Assembly: GCA_028723145.1 (NCBI GenBank) | Contig: JAQYFM010000058.1 | Location: 1 to 22,483, forward strand | Direction: 5' to 3' | Length of the DNA: 22,483 nucleotides | DNA from: Spirochaetales bacterium | GTDB taxonomy: Bacteria > Spirochaetota > Spirochaetia > Sphaerochaetales > Sphaerochaetaceae | Part shown: positions 20,483 through 22,483 of the stretch, piece by piece | How positions within the stretch are numbered: the stretch's first letter is position 1 | Layout: each line of letters begins with the position of its first letter | Position numbers and translations under genes: made by a program | Notes under the pieces: model-generated | Database searches by the model: none | Told to the model about the DNA's origin: nothing | The model's input: only the letters and a program-made list of their open reading frames with translations

Positions 20483-22483
20483 ATGAGTAACAATAGAACA
20501 TCTTTAATACTCCATGGGCACTTCTATCAACCGCCTAGGGAGAATCCATATACAGGTATTATTGAAAAGCAGACAAGTGCTGCTCCTTTTGACAACTGGA
20601 ATGAAAGAATTTGCTCTGAATGCTATGGAGCAAATGCTTTTTCTCGTTATTTAGGTCCTGATGGCAAAATAATGTCATTAACCAATAACTATAGCTATAT
20701 TTCTTTTAACTATGGCCATACTATTATGGCTTGGCTTAAAGAAAAACATCCAATTTATCATGATATGATAGTTGAGGCAGATAAGGATAGTGTAAAACGC
20801 CTTGGTCATGGTAATGGAATGGCAATGGGCTATAACCATACAATTTTACCACTTGATAAAATTAGTGATGCAAAGCGCCAAATTGAATGGGGTATTGAAG
20901 ACTTCATTTATCGCTTTAATCGTATGCCTGAAGGTATGTGGCTTCCTGAAGCTGGTATTAATGAAAATGTAATTGACCTACTTTCAGAAGCTGGTATTAA
21001 ATTCGTTGTTCTTTCTCCTTGGCAGTGTAAGAGCATAGAAAATCCCTACACACACCAACTTGAAGATTTAAATGGTCGCCCTGCTCCTTATTCTGAACCT
21101 TTTATTTTAACAGGTAAACAAGGTAAAGAAATAGCAGGATTTTTTTATCACCCAGGTCTTGCTGAGAGTATTAGCTTTGGCCATGCTCTTAGAAATGCCG
21201 ATGAACTATATGCAAAATTATTAGATATCAAAAATACAGATAAGCAAAACTTAATTCATACGGCAACAGATGGTGAAATTTATGGACACCATGAACCATT
21301 TGGTGATATGGCTCTTGCTGCACTAATTAAGAAAATTCAAGAGCGTGATGACTTTGAACTCACTAACTACGGAGCTTATCTTGAAACTCATAGCCCAAAA
21401 TTACATGCAGTACTACATAAAGGAGAAGAAGGAAAAGGTACTTCTTGGTCTTGTTCTCATGGTGTTTCGAGGTGGTATAAAGATTGTGGTTGTCACACTG
21501 GTGGTGAGGAAGGCTGGAACCAAAAGTGGAGAACTCCACTTAGAAACGCTTTAGCAGAGCTTGCTGAAAAGCTTGATGTAATTTTTGATAACGAGTGTAA
21601 GAAGATTTTCCCAAGTAATATTACCTCCTCTATGATTTTAGATGAAGCTGGTAGTGTATATGTATGTAAAGATACAATGCAAGATGTTATTGCTCGTCTT
21701 CATGAGAAGTACAATTTCTCAGCTGAGTATGATAGTGAAATTTCTGCACTCCTTTCAGGTATTCAATATAAGCACTTCTCCTTTACAAGCTGTGGATTCT
21801 TCTTTAATGATATTTCTGGAATCGAGCCAAGACAGAATATTAGATATGCTCTCTATGCTATGAAGATGTTCCAACCTTATACTAGCGAAGATTTACTCTT
21901 ACCTTTCTTATCAGAGCTTAGAAAAGCCAAGAGTAATATTAAAGCTCAAGGTGATGGAATGAGTATTGCTCAAGCAGAGCTTAAAGATTTATCTGGCGAA
22001 TGCGAAGCAGCAATCTATTTCTATTTAAATAGAGTTATTGCAGTTAAAGCAGATTACGAAGATAAATATGGACGCTTCAAAATTGATGAATATATAAGTG
22101 AGTGTGAGGATAATGCTAGAATTAAATTCCACGATACTATTTCACTTATCAAGTATGATTTTACAGTTCTCTCATCTTCATCAATTCAGGGTGGATTAAA
22201 TCTTTATTTAGCATCAAATAATGCTCCTATGGAAAGATATAGAATTACTAATGATGAGATTCCTCTCCTTGTTGTTGATAAGTATAACAAGTGGGTTGAT
22301 AAAGCAACTAGCTATCTACCTCTTTCTGAGATTGAATCAATCGTTAATGCACTTTATCACTTCTCTGTATTAACAAAGAATAGTAAGTATCTTCCTATGA
22401 AGACTCAGATTCTTGAAAATCTTGGGCTTGCGCTTAAGATGTTAAAGGCATTAAATTCAATTCCGCAAGATCAAATAAAGTGG
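20483..22483 (+). CDS. GH57-like glycoside hydrolase with DUF3536 (partial, 3' end beyond window)
   Basis: The frame is open from the ATG at 20483 to the right edge, 667 residues. The N-terminal GH57 barrel shows LHGHFYQPPRENP (10-22), GYNHTILPL (116-124), GMWLPEAG (151-158) with predicted nucleophile E156, and HTATDGEIYGHHEPFGD (259-275) with predicted acid/base D263. It is followed by the SWSCSHGVSRWYKDCGC block (about 325-345), typical of the DUF3536 subfamily, and a long mostly helical C-terminal region. No member of this subfamily has an activity that I can name; an alpha-glucan substrate is inferred from GH57 membership and the divergent branching-enzyme operon. No signal peptide, so cytoplasmic. 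There is no ribosome-binding site; see the promoter at 20447. Confidence 0.87.
   Translation, partial: MSNNRTSLILHGHFYQPPRENPYTGIIEKQTSAAPFDNWNERICSECYGANAFSRYLGPDGKIMSLTNNYSYISFNYGHTIMAWLKEKHPIYHDMIVEADKDSVKRLGHGNGMAMGYNHTILPLDKISDAKRQIEWGIEDFIYRFNRMPEGMWLPEAGINENVIDLLSEAGIKFVVLSPWQCKSIENPYTHQLEDLNGRPAPYSEPFILTGKQGKEIAGFFYHPGLAESISFGHALRNADELYAKLLDIKNTDKQNLIHTATDGEIYGHHEPFGDMALAALIKKIQERDDFELTNYGAYLETHSPKLHAVLHKGEEGKGTSWSCSHGVSRWYKDCGCHTGGEEGWNQKWRTPLRNALAELAEKLDVIFDNECKKIFPSNITSSMILDEAGSVYVCKDTMQDVIARLHEKYNFSAEYDSEISALLSGIQYKHFSFTSCGFFFNDISGIEPRQNIRYALYAMKMFQPYTSEDLLLPFLSELRKAKSNIKAQGDGMSIAQAELKDLSGECEAAIYFYLNRVIAVKADYEDKYGRFKIDEYISECEDNARIKFHDTISLIKYDFTVLSSSSIQGGLNLYLASNNAPMERYRITNDEIPLLVVDKYNKWVDKATSYLPLSEIESIVNALYHFSVLTKNSKYLPMKTQILENLGLALKMLKALNSIPQDQIKW

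Noticed and set aside
21345..21863. Short plus-strand frames inside the DUF3536 GH57 gene
   Set aside because: They lie in other frames of a strongly conserved coding sequence that runs unbroken to the window edge.

Overview
AT-rich bacterial chromosome segment, nearly all of it coding, built around a compact division and cell-wall (dcw) cluster. The gene set suggests a spirochaete of the Treponema/Sphaerochaeta lineage: a short dcw cluster followed by dprA-like, xer and hslVU genes, an FlhF-type GTPase, and a DUF4912 gene joined to a GH57 branching enzyme. This assignment is inferred from gene content and remembered synteny, not from a search. TGA is used as a stop codon, so the code is standard.

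Layout from left to right. (1) 1-1685, minus strand: a membrane-anchored LysM/LytM protein that has lost every metal and catalytic residue of its peptidase fold, then a secreted metallophosphoesterase that runs off the left edge. (2) 1730-3388, plus strand: FtsI/PBP2 with its own near-perfect sigma70 promoter, placed so that the mRNA should begin at or next to the ATG. (3) 3373-7996, minus strand: divergent DprA-like protein, Xer recombinase, HslV, HslU and FlhF-like GTPase, packed as an operon that meets ftsI tail to tail across a palindrome. (4) 8149-8514, plus strand: an unrecognised 121-residue protein with a strong ribosome-binding site. (5) 8511-17783, minus strand: mraZ-rsmH-ftsL-murF-mraY-ftsW-ftsQ-ftsA-ftsZ-xer, with most junctions overlapping, preceded by a phased set of MraZ-type operator repeats. 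(6) 17901-17930: an intrinsic terminator separating the dcw operon from the genes upstream. (7) 17950-20267, minus strand: DUF4912 protein and GH57 (DUF1957) alpha-glucan branching enzyme, translationally coupled. (8) 20483 to the right edge, plus strand: a second, divergent GH57 protein of the DUF3536 type.

How the genes work together: MraZ autoregulates the cluster. MurF and MraY make the late cytoplasmic and first lipid-linked peptidoglycan precursors. FtsZ and FtsA form the cytoplasmic ring, FtsQ and FtsL link it to the periplasm, and FtsW with the separately encoded FtsI synthesises septal peptidoglycan. The two Xer recombinases probably resolve chromosome dimers, and the degenerate LysM/LytM protein may control a cell-wall hydrolase. 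The right end is concerned with alpha-glucan (glycogen-like) metabolism. murE, murD, murG, murC and ddl are absent from this cluster.

No gene-free stretch exceeds 300 bases. The three largest gaps (7997-8148, 17784-17949, 20268-20482) all hold inverted repeats, operators, promoters or a terminator. I saw no rRNA, tRNA, CRISPR array, insertion sequence or riboswitch. The most notable non-coding signals are two promoters that look built for leaderless mRNAs, the MraZ operator array, and paired inverted repeats in the divergent intergenic regions.
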